A stretch of 32,799 nt of DNA from an uncultured Prevotellaceae bacterium (lineage in GTDB: Bacteria > Bacteroidota > Bacteroidia > Bacteroidales > Bacteroidaceae), in NCBI GenBank assembly GCA_900321425.1, contig ONWA01000038.1:1-32799 (forward strand), given 5' to 3'. Shown here one piece after another: positions 15,836 to 24,676 of this stretch. Below the pieces are notes generated by a model, which did no database searches, was not told the DNA's origin, and saw nothing but the letters and a program-made list of their open reading frames with translations. Numbering within the stretch: position 1 is the first letter of the stretch; every line of letters begins with the position of its first letter. Both the position numbers and the translations under genes were made by a program.

Positions 15836-17011
15836 ATGAATAATCAAAACAAATCTATTTATCTTGTACCCGTGATGCTCAGCTTTTTCTGCATGGGCTT
15901 CGTGGATTTGGTGGGTATTGCCTCCAATTATGTAAAGGAAGATTTGGGACTTTCTGATTCAGTAGCCAATGTGTTCCCTTCCTTAGTATTCTTCTGGTTC
16001 CTTATCTTCAGTGTCCCCACGGGTATGCTGATGAACAAGATTGGGCGTAAGAACACGGTGCTGCTGTCGCTGGTAGTGACTGTCGTGTCGCTCATCATAC
16101 CGCTGTTTGGTAACTCCTTCGGTATCATGCTTGTGGCTTTCTCGCTGCTGGGCATCGGCAACGCCTTCATGCAGACCAGTATCAATCCGCTAGCCATGCT
16201 GATTATTGGCGATAAGAACTTGGCATCGACGCTGACCTTCGGACAGTTCGTCAAAGCCATCGCCTCATTCTTGGCTCCTTATCTGGCGATGTGGGGTGCC
16301 ACGCAGGTGATTCCCACCATGGGCTACGACTGGCGTGTGCTGTTCCTAGTTTATTTCGTCATCGGTGTGTTGTCGACCATCCTGCTGTGGGTAACACCTA
16401 TCCAGGAAGATCTGGAGAGCAAGAAGAATGAGAAGGGACTCGTCACTGAGTTCGTGGACTGTTTGCGACTGCTGGGTAAGCCCATCGTGCTCCTGTCGTT
16501 CTTGGCTATCGTCTGCCACGTAGGTATCGACGTAGGCACCAATACTACGGCACCGAAGTTGCTCATGGAACGTGTGGGCATGACGCTCAACGAGGCTGCC
16601 TTTGCCACTTCACTGTACTTTATCTTCCGTACCATCGGTGCCCTGACAGGAAGTTTCTTCCTGCGTGTGCTGAAAACCCGTTGGTTCTTCATCATCTGTA
16701 TCACTTGCATGGCGCTGTCGATGGTGGGTATGTTCTTCGGTACGGAGCAATGGGAACTGTACGTGGCCATCGCACTGGTGGGCTATGGCAACTCGAACGT
16801 GTTCTCAATGGCCTTCTCGGAGGCTCTGCTGACGGTGCCAGAGAAACAGAACGAGGTATCGGGTCTGATGATTATGGGACTCTTTGGCGGTACCATCTTC
16901 CCATTGATTATGGGCTTCTGCAGTGATGCTGTCGGTCAGGCTGGTGCCGTAGCTGTCATGGCTATCGGCGTTATCTACCTCTTTACCTATATTCCTCAAG
17001 TGAAACACTAA
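15836..17011 (+). CDS. MFS sugar importer, probable fructose permease
   Basis: This 391-residue inner-membrane protein has about 12 hydrophobic segments and the major-facilitator loop motif GMLMNKIGRKNT after the second. The pattern fits the fucose/glucose/galactose:H+ symporter group (FucP-like): FFCMGFVDLVGIASNYVKED near the N-terminus and INPLAMLIIG in the middle. Between a periplasmic GH32 and a fructokinase it most likely carries free fructose into the cytoplasm, as BT1758 does in the B. thetaiotaomicron locus. Gaps of 20 and 12 bases to its neighbours indicate one operon. Confidence 0.88.
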   Translation: MNNQNKSIYLVPVMLSFFCMGFVDLVGIASNYVKEDLGLSDSVANVFPSLVFFWFLIFSVPTGMLMNKIGRKNTVLLSLVVTVVSLIIPLFGNSFGIMLVAFSLLGIGNAFMQTSINPLAMLIIGDKNLASTLTFGQFVKAIASFLAPYLAMWGATQVIPTMGYDWRVLFLVYFVIGVLSTILLWVTPIQEDLESKKNEKGLVTEFVDCLRLLGKPIVLLSFLAIVCHVGIDVGTNTTAPKLLMERVGMTLNEAAFATSLYFIFRTIGALTGSFFLRVLKTRWFFIICITCMALSMVGMFFGTEQWELYVAIALVGYGNSNVFSMAFSEALLTVPEKQNEVSGLMIMGLFGGTIFPLIMGFCSDAVGQAGAVAVMAIGVIYLFTYIPQVKH

Positions 17012-17023
17012 TCTAAAAGAAAT

Positions 17024-17902
17024 ATGAACAAACGTTATGTTGTAGGACTCGGAGAAGTCCTGTGGGATGTACTTCCCGATGGAAAAAAACTGGGTGGCGC
17101 ACCCGCCAATTTTGCTTATCATGCTGGGCAATTCGGACTTGATACCCTTGCTGTCAGCGCATTAGGCAAGGATGCTTTGGCCGACGAGACCATTGCTGCT
17201 CTGGATGAGCGTGGTTTGAAATATCTGTTACCCCGTGTGGATTATCCTACTGGAACCGTGCAAGTAACACTTACCGTTGACGGAATTCCTACTTACGAGA
17301 TTAAGGAGAATGTGGCATGGGACAATATCCCCTATACTCCTGAGTTGGCCGAGATTGCCAGCAATTGTCGTGCAGTCTGTTTTGGCTCTCTGGCACAGCG
17401 TAATGTGACATCGTGGGCAACTATTCGTCAGTTCCTTGACAATACTCCTACCGATTGTTTGAAAGTTTTTGATATCAACTTGCGTCAGCAGTTCTATACC
17501 AAAGATGTGATCGAAGAGTCGTTGAAGCGCTGTAATATCCTGAAGATCAACGATGAAGAGTTGGTTATTATTAAGCGTATGTATGGTTATGACGACCTTG
17601 ATATGCGTGGCATCTGTGAGAAGATACTGGCGGATTATCAGTTGAAGATGTTGGTGTTGACTTGTGGAACTAACGGCTCCTATGTGTTTGCACCAGGACT
17701 TACCTCATTCCAGGAAACGCCTAAGGTAAAGGTGGCTGATACTGTTGGTGCTGGAGATTCCTTTACTGGTTCTTTCTGTGCCTCCATCCTCAACGGCAAA
17801 TCTCTGGAAGAGGCTCACCGCAAGGCTGTTGCCGTTTCGGCTTTCGTCTGCACACAGAATGGTGCTATGCCGAAATACCCAGTAGATTTATTAAAAGAGT
17901 GA
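17024..17902 (+). CDS. Fructokinase (PfkB family)
   Basis: This 292-residue cytoplasmic sugar kinase should phosphorylate the imported fructose. PfkB features are GLGEVLWDVLPDGKKLGGAP at the N-terminus, the sugar-binding GGAPANFAYHAGQFG, and the C-terminal DTVGAGDSFTGSF with catalytic base Asp245. The length is normal. It is the last gene of the GH32-MFS-kinase operon. Other PfkB substrates are possible from sequence alone, but context strongly favours fructose. Confidence 0.92.
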   Translation: MNKRYVVGLGEVLWDVLPDGKKLGGAPANFAYHAGQFGLDTLAVSALGKDALADETIAALDERGLKYLLPRVDYPTGTVQVTLTVDGIPTYEIKENVAWDNIPYTPELAEIASNCRAVCFGSLAQRNVTSWATIRQFLDNTPTDCLKVFDINLRQQFYTKDVIEESLKRCNILKINDEELVIIKRMYGYDDLDMRGICEKILADYQLKMLVLTCGTNGSYVFAPGLTSFQETPKVKVADTVGAGDSFTGSFCASILNGKSLEEAHRKAVAVSAFVCTQNGAMPKYPVDLLKE

Positions 17903-17931
17903 TTCCGTCAGGTATCCCCTCCCGTTTTGAT

Positions 17932-17971
17932 ATACACCCCAAAAGTTAGACAAAAAACTTTTGGGGTGTAT
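17932..17971. repeat. Perfect 16-bp palindrome, IS-end-like or terminator
   Basis: ATACACCCCAAAAGTT (17932-17947) and its exact reverse complement AACTTTTGGGGTGTAT (17956-17971) flank 8 bases (AGACAAAA), 29 bases after the fructokinase stop. A long T-run is missing. The words CACCCCAAAAGTTAGACA recall the terminal repeats of IS3-group elements, so this may be two IS ends left head to head or a tiny palindromic element. It could still end transcription of the fructan operon. Confidence 0.6.
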
Positions 17972-18043
17972 GATGTTAAGATGTTTTTCAGGCAAATTCA
18001 TGCATTTTTTATCCCGATAGTCTTTTCATTCGAAAAAAATATC

Positions 18044-18051
18044 TAAATTTG
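18044..18051 (+). promoter_or_regulatory. -7 box of the PTS-IIC/kduI/MFS operon
   Basis: TAAATTTG, followed by C, fits the Bacteroidota -7 consensus about 60 bases before the ATG at 18110. No clear -33 TTTG is seen. The CGTTCA and TGTTRCAWTG blocks of the fructan promoters are absent, so a different regulator is expected. Confidence 0.5.
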
Positions 18052-18109
18052 CACAGAATTGCGGGAAATCGCATGGAAATCTGCTAAAAACAAATTATAA
18101 AACATATCT

Positions 18110-19495
18110 ATGGAACAAGTTTTCAGTTACATTATCGGATTAGGCGCTGCAGTGATGATGCCTATTATCTTTACCATTTTGGGTGTATGTATCGGCATTA
18201 AGTTCTCGAAAGCATTAAAATCCGGTCTTTTTGTGGGTGTAGGATTTGTGGGTCTTAGTATCATCACGGCCCTACTTGTTGACACCATGTCTCCAGCTTT
18301 GTCGAAGGTGGTAGAAATCTATGGCCTCGAGCTGCAAGTGTTTGATATGGGTTGGCCAGCAGCTGCCTCAGTAGCCTATAATACGCTGGTAGGCTCTTTT
18401 ATCATTCCAGTATGTCTTGGTGTCAATCTCGTGTTGCTCCTTTTGGGATGTACACGGACAGTGAATATTGACCTGTGGAATTATTGGCATTTTGCCTTTA
18501 TTGGTGCTGTGGTTTATTTCATGACTGACTCCATCGCATGGGGATTCTTTGCCGCTATTATCTGCTATATCGTTACGCTTGTTTTGGCAGATATTACTGC
18601 TAAGAAGTTTCAGAAATTCTATCCAGGAATGGATGGTATCTCTATCCCACAGCCTTTCTGTCAGGGATTCATGCCTTTTGCTGTCGCCATCAACAAAGTA
18701 CTTGACTATGTTCCTGGAATTAACAAGGTGAATATCGATTCTGAGGGAATGAAGAAAAAGTTTGGCCTCTTTGGTGAGCCGCTTTTCTTAGGTGTCCTGA
18801 TTGGTATCATTATCGGATGTCTGGCTTGTAGAGATTGGGACGAGATAGTCAACAACATCCCCGTGACCTTGCAGATTGGTATTAAGATGGGTGCAGTGAT
18901 GGAGTTGATTCCACGTATTACTTCGCTCTTTATTGAAGGTCTGAAGCCTATTGCTGAGGCCACGAAAGAGCTGATAGCTAAGAAATTTGGTGAAGATAAG
19001 GAGTTGTATATCGGTATGTCACCAGCACTCGTTATTGGTCATCCCACGACATTGGTGGTTTCCTTGCTGCTCATTCCAGTCACACTCGTACTGGCTGTTG
19101 CGCTACCTGGTAACCAGTTCCTGCCATTGGCATCATTGGCTGGTATGTTCTATGTCTTTGTGATGATTCTTCCTTACACCAATGGTAATGTGTTGCGTTC
19201 ATTCATCATCGGACTGGTGATGATGGCTATAGGTCTCTATTTCGTTACATGGATGGCAGGCGACTTTACCAGTGCTGCCCATGCAGTAGCAGCTATCCAT
19301 CCTGACGATAAGACCGTTCAGGTACCGGCTGGGTTCCAGGCTGGTGCACTCGACTTTGCCTCTAGTCCGCTGTCAACACTCATATACGCTTGTATGAAGT
19401 ATATGTCGTATATTGGTGCTGCCATACTGACATTGCTCACGCTGGCACTGGTCGTATGGAATCGTATGCGTATGAATAAGAAATTATCAAATTAA
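18110..19495 (+). CDS. Galactitol-type PTS IIC membrane protein (orphan)
   Basis: This 461-residue polytopic membrane protein resembles the EIIC-Gat family: [20 protein letters not shown] near the N-terminus, [13 protein letters not shown], the loop [34 protein letters not shown], and a C-terminal half with [13 protein letters not shown]. In a normal phosphotransferase system IIC moves and phosphorylates the sugar together with IIA and IIB. No IIA, IIB, HPr or EI gene is in the window, and most Bacteroidota lack a complete PTS. Together with the next genes it may act as a secondary transporter for an uronate or related sugar acid; this is inference. The kduI-like gene starts 13 bases downstream. 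Confidence 0.85.
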   Translation: MEQVFSYIIGLGAAVMMPIIFTILGVCIGIKFSKALKSGLFVGVGFVGLSIITALLVDTMSPALSKVVEIYGLELQVFDMGWPAAASVAYNTLVGSFIIPVCLGVNLVLLLLGCTRTVNIDLWNYWHFAFIGAVVYFMTDSIAWGFFAAIICYIVTLVLADITAKKFQKFYPGMDGISIPQPFCQGFMPFAVAINKVLDYVPGINKVNIDSEGMKKKFGLFGEPLFLGVLIGIIIGCLACRDWDEIVNNIPVTLQIGIKMGAVMELIPRITSLFIEGLKPIAEATKELIAKKFGEDKELYIGMSPALVIGHPTTLVVSLLLIPVTLVLAVALPGNQFLPLASLAGMFYVFVMILPYTNGNVLRSFIIGLVMMAIGLYFVTWMAGDFTSAAHAVAAIHPDDKTVQVPAGFQAGALDFASSPLSTLIYACMKYMSYIGAAILTLLTLALVVWNRMRMNKKLSN

Positions 19496-19508
19496 AATAA
19501 TTCATGTC

Positions 19509-20507
19509 ATGAAAAAGTTTTTTGCAGTTGCTGCTCTTACTCTTGTTGCTTTGAGCGCCAATGCTGCTGAGCCCGATCGCTATGTGGGCTGTCAGCACGT
19601 AAAATTCCAAACAGCCTGTCATCCTGAGGATGTAAAGCACTACGACACGAAGTTGCTCCGTGAACGTTTTGTGATGGAGAAGGTGATGGCTGCAGACTCT
19701 ATCCTCCTGACCTATTCACACTATGACCGTTTCATCTTTGGTGGTGCGATGCCAGTGAACAAAACCTTGAAATTGGAGAATTTCTGGGAACTTGGATTGG
19801 ATGTCGACAAAGGCATCAAGGAGAAATATTTCCTTTATAATCGTGAGCTTGGTGTCGTGAATTGTGGTGAAGGCGATGGTATTGTCATCGTTGATGGCAA
19901 AGAGTATGCGCTCTCACCCAAAGAAGCCCTTTATATCGGACGTGGCCATGTGGCTAAGGACAAAGATGTGAACAAAGAAGTACTCTTCCGTTCCAAGGAT
20001 GCTGCTAAGCCCGCCAAGTTCTATCTGAACTCAGCTACAGCTCATCAGCACTACAAGACGCAGTGGATCACTCTCGACGGTCGCAAAGGCTCTTTGAAAG
20101 CTGCTGTCTGGGGACCTGTAGGAACCGTTGAAGAGGCTAATAACCGTACGGTGTATAAGCTGATTGTTAATGATGTGTTGGAGGAAGGACCCTGTCAGTT
20201 GCAACTTGGTTTAACTCAGTTGAATCCAGGTGCTGTATGGAATACCATGCCACCTCATACCCATGGTCGTCGTATCGAAGCATATTACTATTTCAACCTG
20301 CCCGAGGGACAGACCATCTCTCATGTGATGGGTGAGCCACAGGAGAGTCGTAATGTATGGCTTCACAATGAGCAGGCTATCATGTCGCCTGAGTGGTCTA
20401 TCCATGCTGCTGCAGGAACTTATTACTACACCTTTATATGGGGTATGGCAGGTGAGAACCTCTATTACAACGACAAGGACAATATCCCTGTAATTGATAT
20501 CAAATAA
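19509..20507 (+). CDS. kduI: KduI-family 5-keto-4-deoxyuronate isomerase with signal peptide
   Basis: KduI enzymes interconvert 5-keto-4-deoxyuronate and 2,5-diketo-3-deoxygluconate in breakdown of unsaturated uronates from pectin or glycosaminoglycans. The four metal ligands of the cupin are present: His250, His252 and Glu257 in [10 protein letters not shown], and His299 in EWSIHAAAG. The 49-residue spacing from first to last His equals that of E. coli KduI (196 to 245). The protein has 332 residues against ~278 in E. coli. The extra length includes an N-terminal signal peptide ([19 protein letters not shown], then AEPDRY), so it should work in the periplasm. It lies between an orphan PTS IIC and an ExuT-like MFS gene. 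The alternative is an isomerase for a different periplasmic uronate. Confidence 0.88.
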   Translation: MKKFFAVAALTLVALSANAAEPDRYVGCQHVKFQTACHPEDVKHYDTKLLRERFVMEKVMAADSILLTYSHYDRFIFGGAMPVNKTLKLENFWELGLDVDKGIKEKYFLYNRELGVVNCGEGDGIVIVDGKEYALSPKEALYIGRGHVAKDKDVNKEVLFRSKDAAKPAKFYLNSATAHQHYKTQWITLDGRKGSLKAAVWGPVGTVEEANNRTVYKLIVNDVLEEGPCQLQLGLTQLNPGAVWNTMPPHTHGRRIEAYYYFNLPEGQTISHVMGEPQESRNVWLHNEQAIMSPEWSIHAAAGTYYYTFIWGMAGENLYYNDKDNIPVIDIK

Positions 20508-20527
20508 CTAAAACAAATGATAAAATT

Positions 20528-21997
20528 ATGAGTGCAGTACAAACTACTAAGATGTCCAGTTGGCGCTGGGTCATCTGTGCGTTGCTATTCTTAGCAACAA
20601 CGGTCAATTACATGGACCGTCAGGTTCTTTCCCTTACCTGGAAAGACTTTATCGCTCCTGAATTTCATTGGAATGATAATGACTATGGTACGATTACGGG
20701 ATGGTTCTCTATCTTCTATGCTATTGCAAACCTCTTCGCTGGAAAGTTCATCGACTGGATGGGTACGAAGAAAGGTTATCTGATTGCCATCTTCGTTTGG
20801 TCTACCGGTGCCGTGTTACACGCTGGTTGCGGCTGGGTGGCTATGAATATAGAAGGTTATCACTCTATTGCGGAATTAGGACAGCTGTCAGGTGATGCTG
20901 CTGTAGCGCTGGCCACCATCTCAGTATGGCTCTTCCTCTCCTGTCGTCTGATTCTTGCATTAGGTGAGGCAGGAAACTTCCCCGCTGCCATCAAGGTGAC
21001 CGCTGAGTATTTCCCCAAGAAAGACCGTGCTTTTGCTACTTCGCTTTTCAATAGTGGTGCTTCTGTAGGTGCTCTTGCTGCTCCTGCCACCATTCCTCTC
21101 TTGGCTCGTGCCTGGGGTTGGGAGATGGCCTTTATCATTATTGGTGCACTCGGATATGTCTGGATGGCATTGTGGGTGTGGGCTTATGACAAGCCTCATA
21201 AGAATAAGCGTGTGAATCAGGCTGAGCTTAATTATATCGAGCAGGATGTTGATATCGCTGAGGTGCAGAATAAGCAGGAGGCTAAAGAGGAGAAGACCAT
21301 TCCGTTCTGGCAGTGCTTTACTTACAAACAGACATGGTCGTTTATCGTGGGTAAATTCATGACCGATGGTGTTTGGTGGTTCTTCCTGTTCTGGGCACCA
21401 GCTTACTTCAGTGATCAATACGGATATACTTCTGACTCTGCGATGGGTATCTCCTTGATTTTCGTTCTCTATGCTATCTGTACTATCCTTTCATTTGGTG
21501 GAGGATACCTGCCAAAGATTTTCGTTGAGAAATACGGCATGAATCCCTATGCCGGTCGTATGCGTGCGATGTTGATCTTTGCCTTCTTCCCCTTGTTAGG
21601 TCTGTTGGCTCAGCCGCTTGGTGTATACAGTGCTTGGTGGCCTGCTATCCTGATTGGTTTGTTAGGTGCTGGTCATCAGTCATGGAGTGCCAATATCTTC
21701 TCTACTGTAGGTGATATGTTCCCCAAGTCAACTATTGGTACCATTACGGGTATTGGTTCGATGGCTGGTGGTGTGGGTTCTTTCCTCATCAACAAGGGCT
21801 CAGGTATGTTCTTCACATGGGCAGATGATTTGAGTATCGATAAAGTGGGTGTTGAGAATGCTTTCCAGTTCTTTGGTTTCGATGGTAAGCCTGCAGCTTA
21901 CATGGTTGTCTTCTGTATTTGTGCGGTAGCCTACCTGATTGGTTGGTGCATCATGAAGATCCTCGTTCCAAAGTATAAGCCAATCGTTCTCGAGTAA
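20528..21997 (+). CDS. MFS hexuronate transporter, ExuT-like (anion:cation symporter family)
   Basis: This 489-residue inner-membrane carrier has about 12 hydrophobic segments. The N-terminal TVNYMDRQVLSLTWKDFI and FAGKFIDWMGTKKGY are typical of the hexuronate/glucarate branch of the MFS, and ALGEAGNFPAAIKVTAEYFP fits as well. A charged loop near residue 235-260 separates the two halves. It probably imports an uronate or keto-uronate made by the KduI-like protein encoded 20 bases upstream. A bidirectional terminator follows the stop codon. Confidence 0.88.
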   Translation: MSAVQTTKMSSWRWVICALLFLATTVNYMDRQVLSLTWKDFIAPEFHWNDNDYGTITGWFSIFYAIANLFAGKFIDWMGTKKGYLIAIFVWSTGAVLHAGCGWVAMNIEGYHSIAELGQLSGDAAVALATISVWLFLSCRLILALGEAGNFPAAIKVTAEYFPKKDRAFATSLFNSGASVGALAAPATIPLLARAWGWEMAFIIIGALGYVWMALWVWAYDKPHKNKRVNQAELNYIEQDVDIAEVQNKQEAKEEKTIPFWQCFTYKQTWSFIVGKFMTDGVWWFFLFWAPAYFSDQYGYTSDSAMGISLIFVLYAICTILSFGGGYLPKIFVEKYGMNPYAGRMRAMLIFAFFPLLGLLAQPLGVYSAWWPAILIGLLGAGHQSWSANIFSTVGDMFPKSTIGTITGIGSMAGGVGSFLINKGSGMFFTWADDLSIDKVGVENAFQFFGFDGKPAAYMVVFCICAVAYLIGWCIMKILVPKYKPIVLE

Positions 21998-22013
21998 ATC
22001 TTGAGAAAGTGCG

Positions 22014-22054
22014 AAAAAAATGAGTGTGTCAATGATTGGCACACTCTTTTTTTT
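22014..22054. terminator. Bidirectional terminator between exuT-like gene and dnaA
   Basis: GAGTGTG (22022-22028) pairs with CACACTC (22040-22046). The stem extends inward through one T/G mismatch to CAA/TTG around a TGA loop. A run of A (22014-22020) lies on one side and T (22047-22054) on the other, so it can stop both the rightward MFS operon and the leftward dnaA, whose stop codon overlaps the T-run. Confidence 0.85.
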
Positions 22055-23423
22055 ATGATTTCAACTTGAATGAATTTTCTATGCTGCTCAGTTCTTCATG
22101 GAAGGCCTTATCCACTTTTAGCCGTTGCTCAATGGTGCTACAGCTACGTGAAGCTGGCATCTTTGTGTATTTCTGTGCCAGATACATGGACACCTGACGT
22201 ACGATGACATAATCATGCTTACGACTGCGACTGAATACATTCTGCTGAGATACCTGATAGTGATTGCACACTTTCTCCAAGATATCGTCAACAGTCAACG
22301 GGTGATTGTCTACCTTTACAGCGCGTTTGATGACTCTTTCTGCTAATCGCATATCGATATTGGAGTTATAAACCACTGAATAGGCTAATAATGAGTTGAC
22401 AACACCTTTCAGATCTCGCACACTTCCATTGGCAGTTTCAGCAATAAATTGAATGACATCCTCAGGTATTTTCAGTCCATCACGACGACACTTAGAGTTT
22501 AGAATATCTATACACAACTGTGTATTTGGTTTCTCTAGTTCTGCTATCAATCCACATGAGAAACGTGTAAGCAGACGGTCCTTCATTCCTTGCAGATCTA
22601 CCGGTGGACGGTCACTGGCAAGGATAATCTGTTTGCCATTACGGAACAGATGGTTGAAGATATAGAAGAAGGTATCCAGCGTCTTGGGTGAATTGGCCCA
22701 CTCCTGAATATCATCCACAATCAGTACGTCAATCGTCTGATAGAAGTTGATAAAGTCGTTGGTGATATTCCTGCGTACTGCATCGGTATATTGCACTTGG
22801 AAAAGACGCGCACTGACATAAAGGACTCTCTTAGCCGGATACATCTCCTTGCACTTCACACCAATTGCATTGATGAGGTGAGTCTTTCCACAACCTGAGG
22901 GACCATAGATGAAGAACGGATTAAACGTCGATTTACCAGGATGCTCTGCGATGGTGATACCTACCGTACGAGGCAGTTTGTTGCTATCTCCCTCAATAAA
23001 GTTATTGAATGTCTTGTGGATATCCAATTGAGGGTTGAGCTCTTGGGCAGGCGTAGCACAGTCGAGTACACTTGGTGCTTGGTTGGCACGTTGTGTTGCA
23101 GGGGCTGGGTCGATCATAGTAGGCTCTTGAGCTTCAACATCCTGTGAGAGGTTATGTGCCTTGTCGGTAACAATACGATAGGTAAGACGAACCTTTGTCT
23201 TGAAGCATCGCTCCAGAACCTTGCTTAACAGAGCCACATAGTGCTGCTCCAAGTACTCATAGACATAAGGACTTGGGAGCTGAACCAATAACGTCTTCTC
23301 TTCTTCCGAATAGGACTCGAAGACAATCGGCTCGAACCATGTTTTAAACTGCTGCTCTGTGACATTTGCCCGTATCAGTCGGAGACATTCTGCCCAAAGC
23401 ATCTGATAACTCTGTTTCACCAT
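22053..23423 (-). CDS. dnaA: Chromosomal replication initiator DnaA, lacking the DnaA-box signature segment
   Basis: DnaA binds DnaA boxes at the origin and opens the DNA to start replication. The 456 residues include domain I (~1-85), a variable linker (~86-132) and the AAA+ domain. That domain has Walker A GPSGCGKT (174-181), Walker B DVLIVDDIQ (232-240), ILASDRPP, and the sensor 2 arginine region (NGSVRDLKG). Domain IV begins normally (ILEKVCNHYQVSQQNVFSRS, RKHDYVIVRQVSMYLAQKYT). It then runs KMPASR directly into SCSTIEQRL. The usual segment here ends in a signature like GGRDHTTVLH; E. coli DnaA has 21 residues between LT and AC where this one has 6. About 15 residues, including the box-reading helix, are missing in frame at codons 426/427 (bases 22145/22146). 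The tail after the junction looks normal. No dnaN is nearby, which is common in Bacteroidota. Confidence 0.93.
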   Translation of the reverse strand: MVKQSYQMLWAECLRLIRANVTEQQFKTWFEPIVFESYSEEEKTLLVQLPSPYVYEYLEQHYVALLSKVLERCFKTKVRLTYRIVTDKAHNLSQDVEAQEPTMIDPAPATQRANQAPSVLDCATPAQELNPQLDIHKTFNNFIEGDSNKLPRTVGITIAEHPGKSTFNPFFIYGPSGCGKTHLINAIGVKCKEMYPAKRVLYVSARLFQVQYTDAVRRNITNDFINFYQTIDVLIVDDIQEWANSPKTLDTFFYIFNHLFRNGKQIILASDRPPVDLQGMKDRLLTRFSCGLIAELEKPNTQLCIDILNSKCRRDGLKIPEDVIQFIAETANGSVRDLKGVVNSLLAYSVVYNSNIDMRLAERVIKRAVKVDNHPLTVDDILEKVCNHYQVSQQNVFSRSRKHDYVIVRQVSMYLAQKYTKMPASRSCSTIEQRLKVDKAFHEELSSIENSFKLKS

Positions 23424-23768
23424 ATTATATTTCGATACGTATGTTGGTTAGTAACAAACGTGATGCAAAGGTCGGAATTTTTTTTGAAATACACAAATAG
23501 TTATATGTGTAGTCTGAGATGTGACACACACGTAACTGACTAATAATTCGAGGCTTAGGGTGTTTCACACTTTTTCTCATAAAAGCAGGGATTTGCATAA
23601 TTGCAAACCCTTGAAAATCAAACAATTACTTTTTATGATTTTGCACTTTCGTTGAAATTGTTCTATTCTTTTTTGTTTATCTAATCGTTAAGAAAATCAG
23701 CACTTTACGCCATTCCTCTGTTGCATTTTTCGGCACGGCACTTATTTAGACAAAATAAAAATTATCCA
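23424..23768. other. Intergenic region upstream of dnaA
   Basis: These 345 bases are AT-rich and hold no credible gene or tRNA. A weak -7-like GACCTTTG on the minus strand (bases 23467-23474) could serve dnaA. TTATCCATT at 23762-23770 is the only near match to a DnaA box, so an origin cannot be supported. A hairpin lies at 23588-23610. Confidence 0.5.
23588..23610 (-). terminator. Possible terminator of the leftward nrdJ-folB-amidase-MCE unit
   Basis: GGGATTTGCA (23588-23597) and TGCAAACCC (23602-23610) form a 9-bp stem with one bulged A and a TAAT loop. Read leftward, the stem is followed by TGCTTTT. It lies about 160 bases after the MCE gene stop, so the assignment is tentative. Confidence 0.4.
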
Positions 23769-24674
23769 TTATTTGTCTTTTTTTCCGAAGATGGAGAAGT
23801 GCACATATCGTTTGGGGTGCTGTTTGAGATCGATGACCAGTGAATCGGCATGCATGGCTGTCGCATTCAGGTTCCTGTAGAGCGATGGATCGCGCATCAG
23901 TAGGCCGAGTGTTCCTTCATCGCTATTGAGTTTGGCTGTCATCTGTTGGACATTGTCAAGTGTCATATTCACTTTCTTCATGGTTTGGGCTACATCCACT
24001 TCACTGAGATTCTTGGTCAGCGTATCTGTATGACTCATCACGCTGTTTGCCTTTCCTAATAGGGTAGGGACTTCTTCGTTCAGTCGTACTGATAACTGCC
24101 GCAATTCTGCTGAAGTATAGACGAGCTGGTCTGTCATGTTATCTACATGATGAAGTGTGTTCTTAATGGCTGGATCTGCCAAGAGGATATTAATGCTGGT
24201 CAGGATGGAGTCTATCTTTGGTAGCATCTTTTCTATCTGCGGGAATATGTCTGATGCTTTTGACATCAGTCCTCCGGTTACTTTTCCTTCGATGGTGTCT
24301 CCAGGATGTATATACTCGTGTTTGTCTTTGGGAGATATGAGTTGTAGTTTGACATTTCCCAGCATGTCGCTGACAATTTCTGCTTTCGTTCCTTGGGCCA
24401 GTCGCAGACGCTTGTCTACTGTAGCTGTTGCCACCACCTTGTCCTGCCGGGTGAAATCGAATAAAATCTCTTCAATAACTCCCACCTTGACTCCATTCAT
24501 ATATACCGGGCTTGACGCTGACAAGCCTGTAACATCATCGAGTATCACATGGTAATAATTTTCATTAGAGAAGAGTTGCTTGCCCTTGAGAAATTTCATT
24601 CCGTAGAACAAGAGAACAAGACCGATAATGGCCACCAATGCTATCTGCACTTCTTTTGTGAAAAACTTGCTCAT
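23769..24674 (-). CDS. MCE-domain (MlaD-like) lipid transport protein
   Basis: This 301-residue inner-membrane-anchored protein probably takes part in phospholipid movement between the two membranes. The N-terminal anchor is residues ~9-28 (VQIALVAIIGLVLLFYGMKF). The MCE domain covers ~38-115 (YYHVILDDVTGLSASSPVYM, NGVKVGVIEEI, AEIVSDMLGNVKLQL). A long helical, coiled-coil-like part follows (~140-270), and the end is YVHFSIFGKKDK. The partner genes mlaE and mlaF are not in the window. The start is 2 bases after the amidase stop, so the two are cotranscribed and both concern the envelope. Confidence 0.9.
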   Translation of the reverse strand: MSKFFTKEVQIALVAIIGLVLLFYGMKFLKGKQLFSNENYYHVILDDVTGLSASSPVYMNGVKVGVIEEILFDFTRQDKVVATATVDKRLRLAQGTKAEIVSDMLGNVKLQLISPKDKHEYIHPGDTIEGKVTGGLMSKASDIFPQIEKMLPKIDSILTSINILLADPAIKNTLHHVDNMTDQLVYTSAELRQLSVRLNEEVPTLLGKANSVMSHTDTLTKNLSEVDVAQTMKKVNMTLDNVQQMTAKLNSDEGTLGLLMRDPSLYRNLNATAMHADSLVIDLKQHPKRYVHFSIFGKKDK

Positions 24675-24676
24675 AA

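Noticed and set aside
23424-23768. Replication origin next to dnaA
   Set aside because: Only one poor match to a DnaA box (TTATCCATT) was found, with no cluster. AT content alone is not enough.
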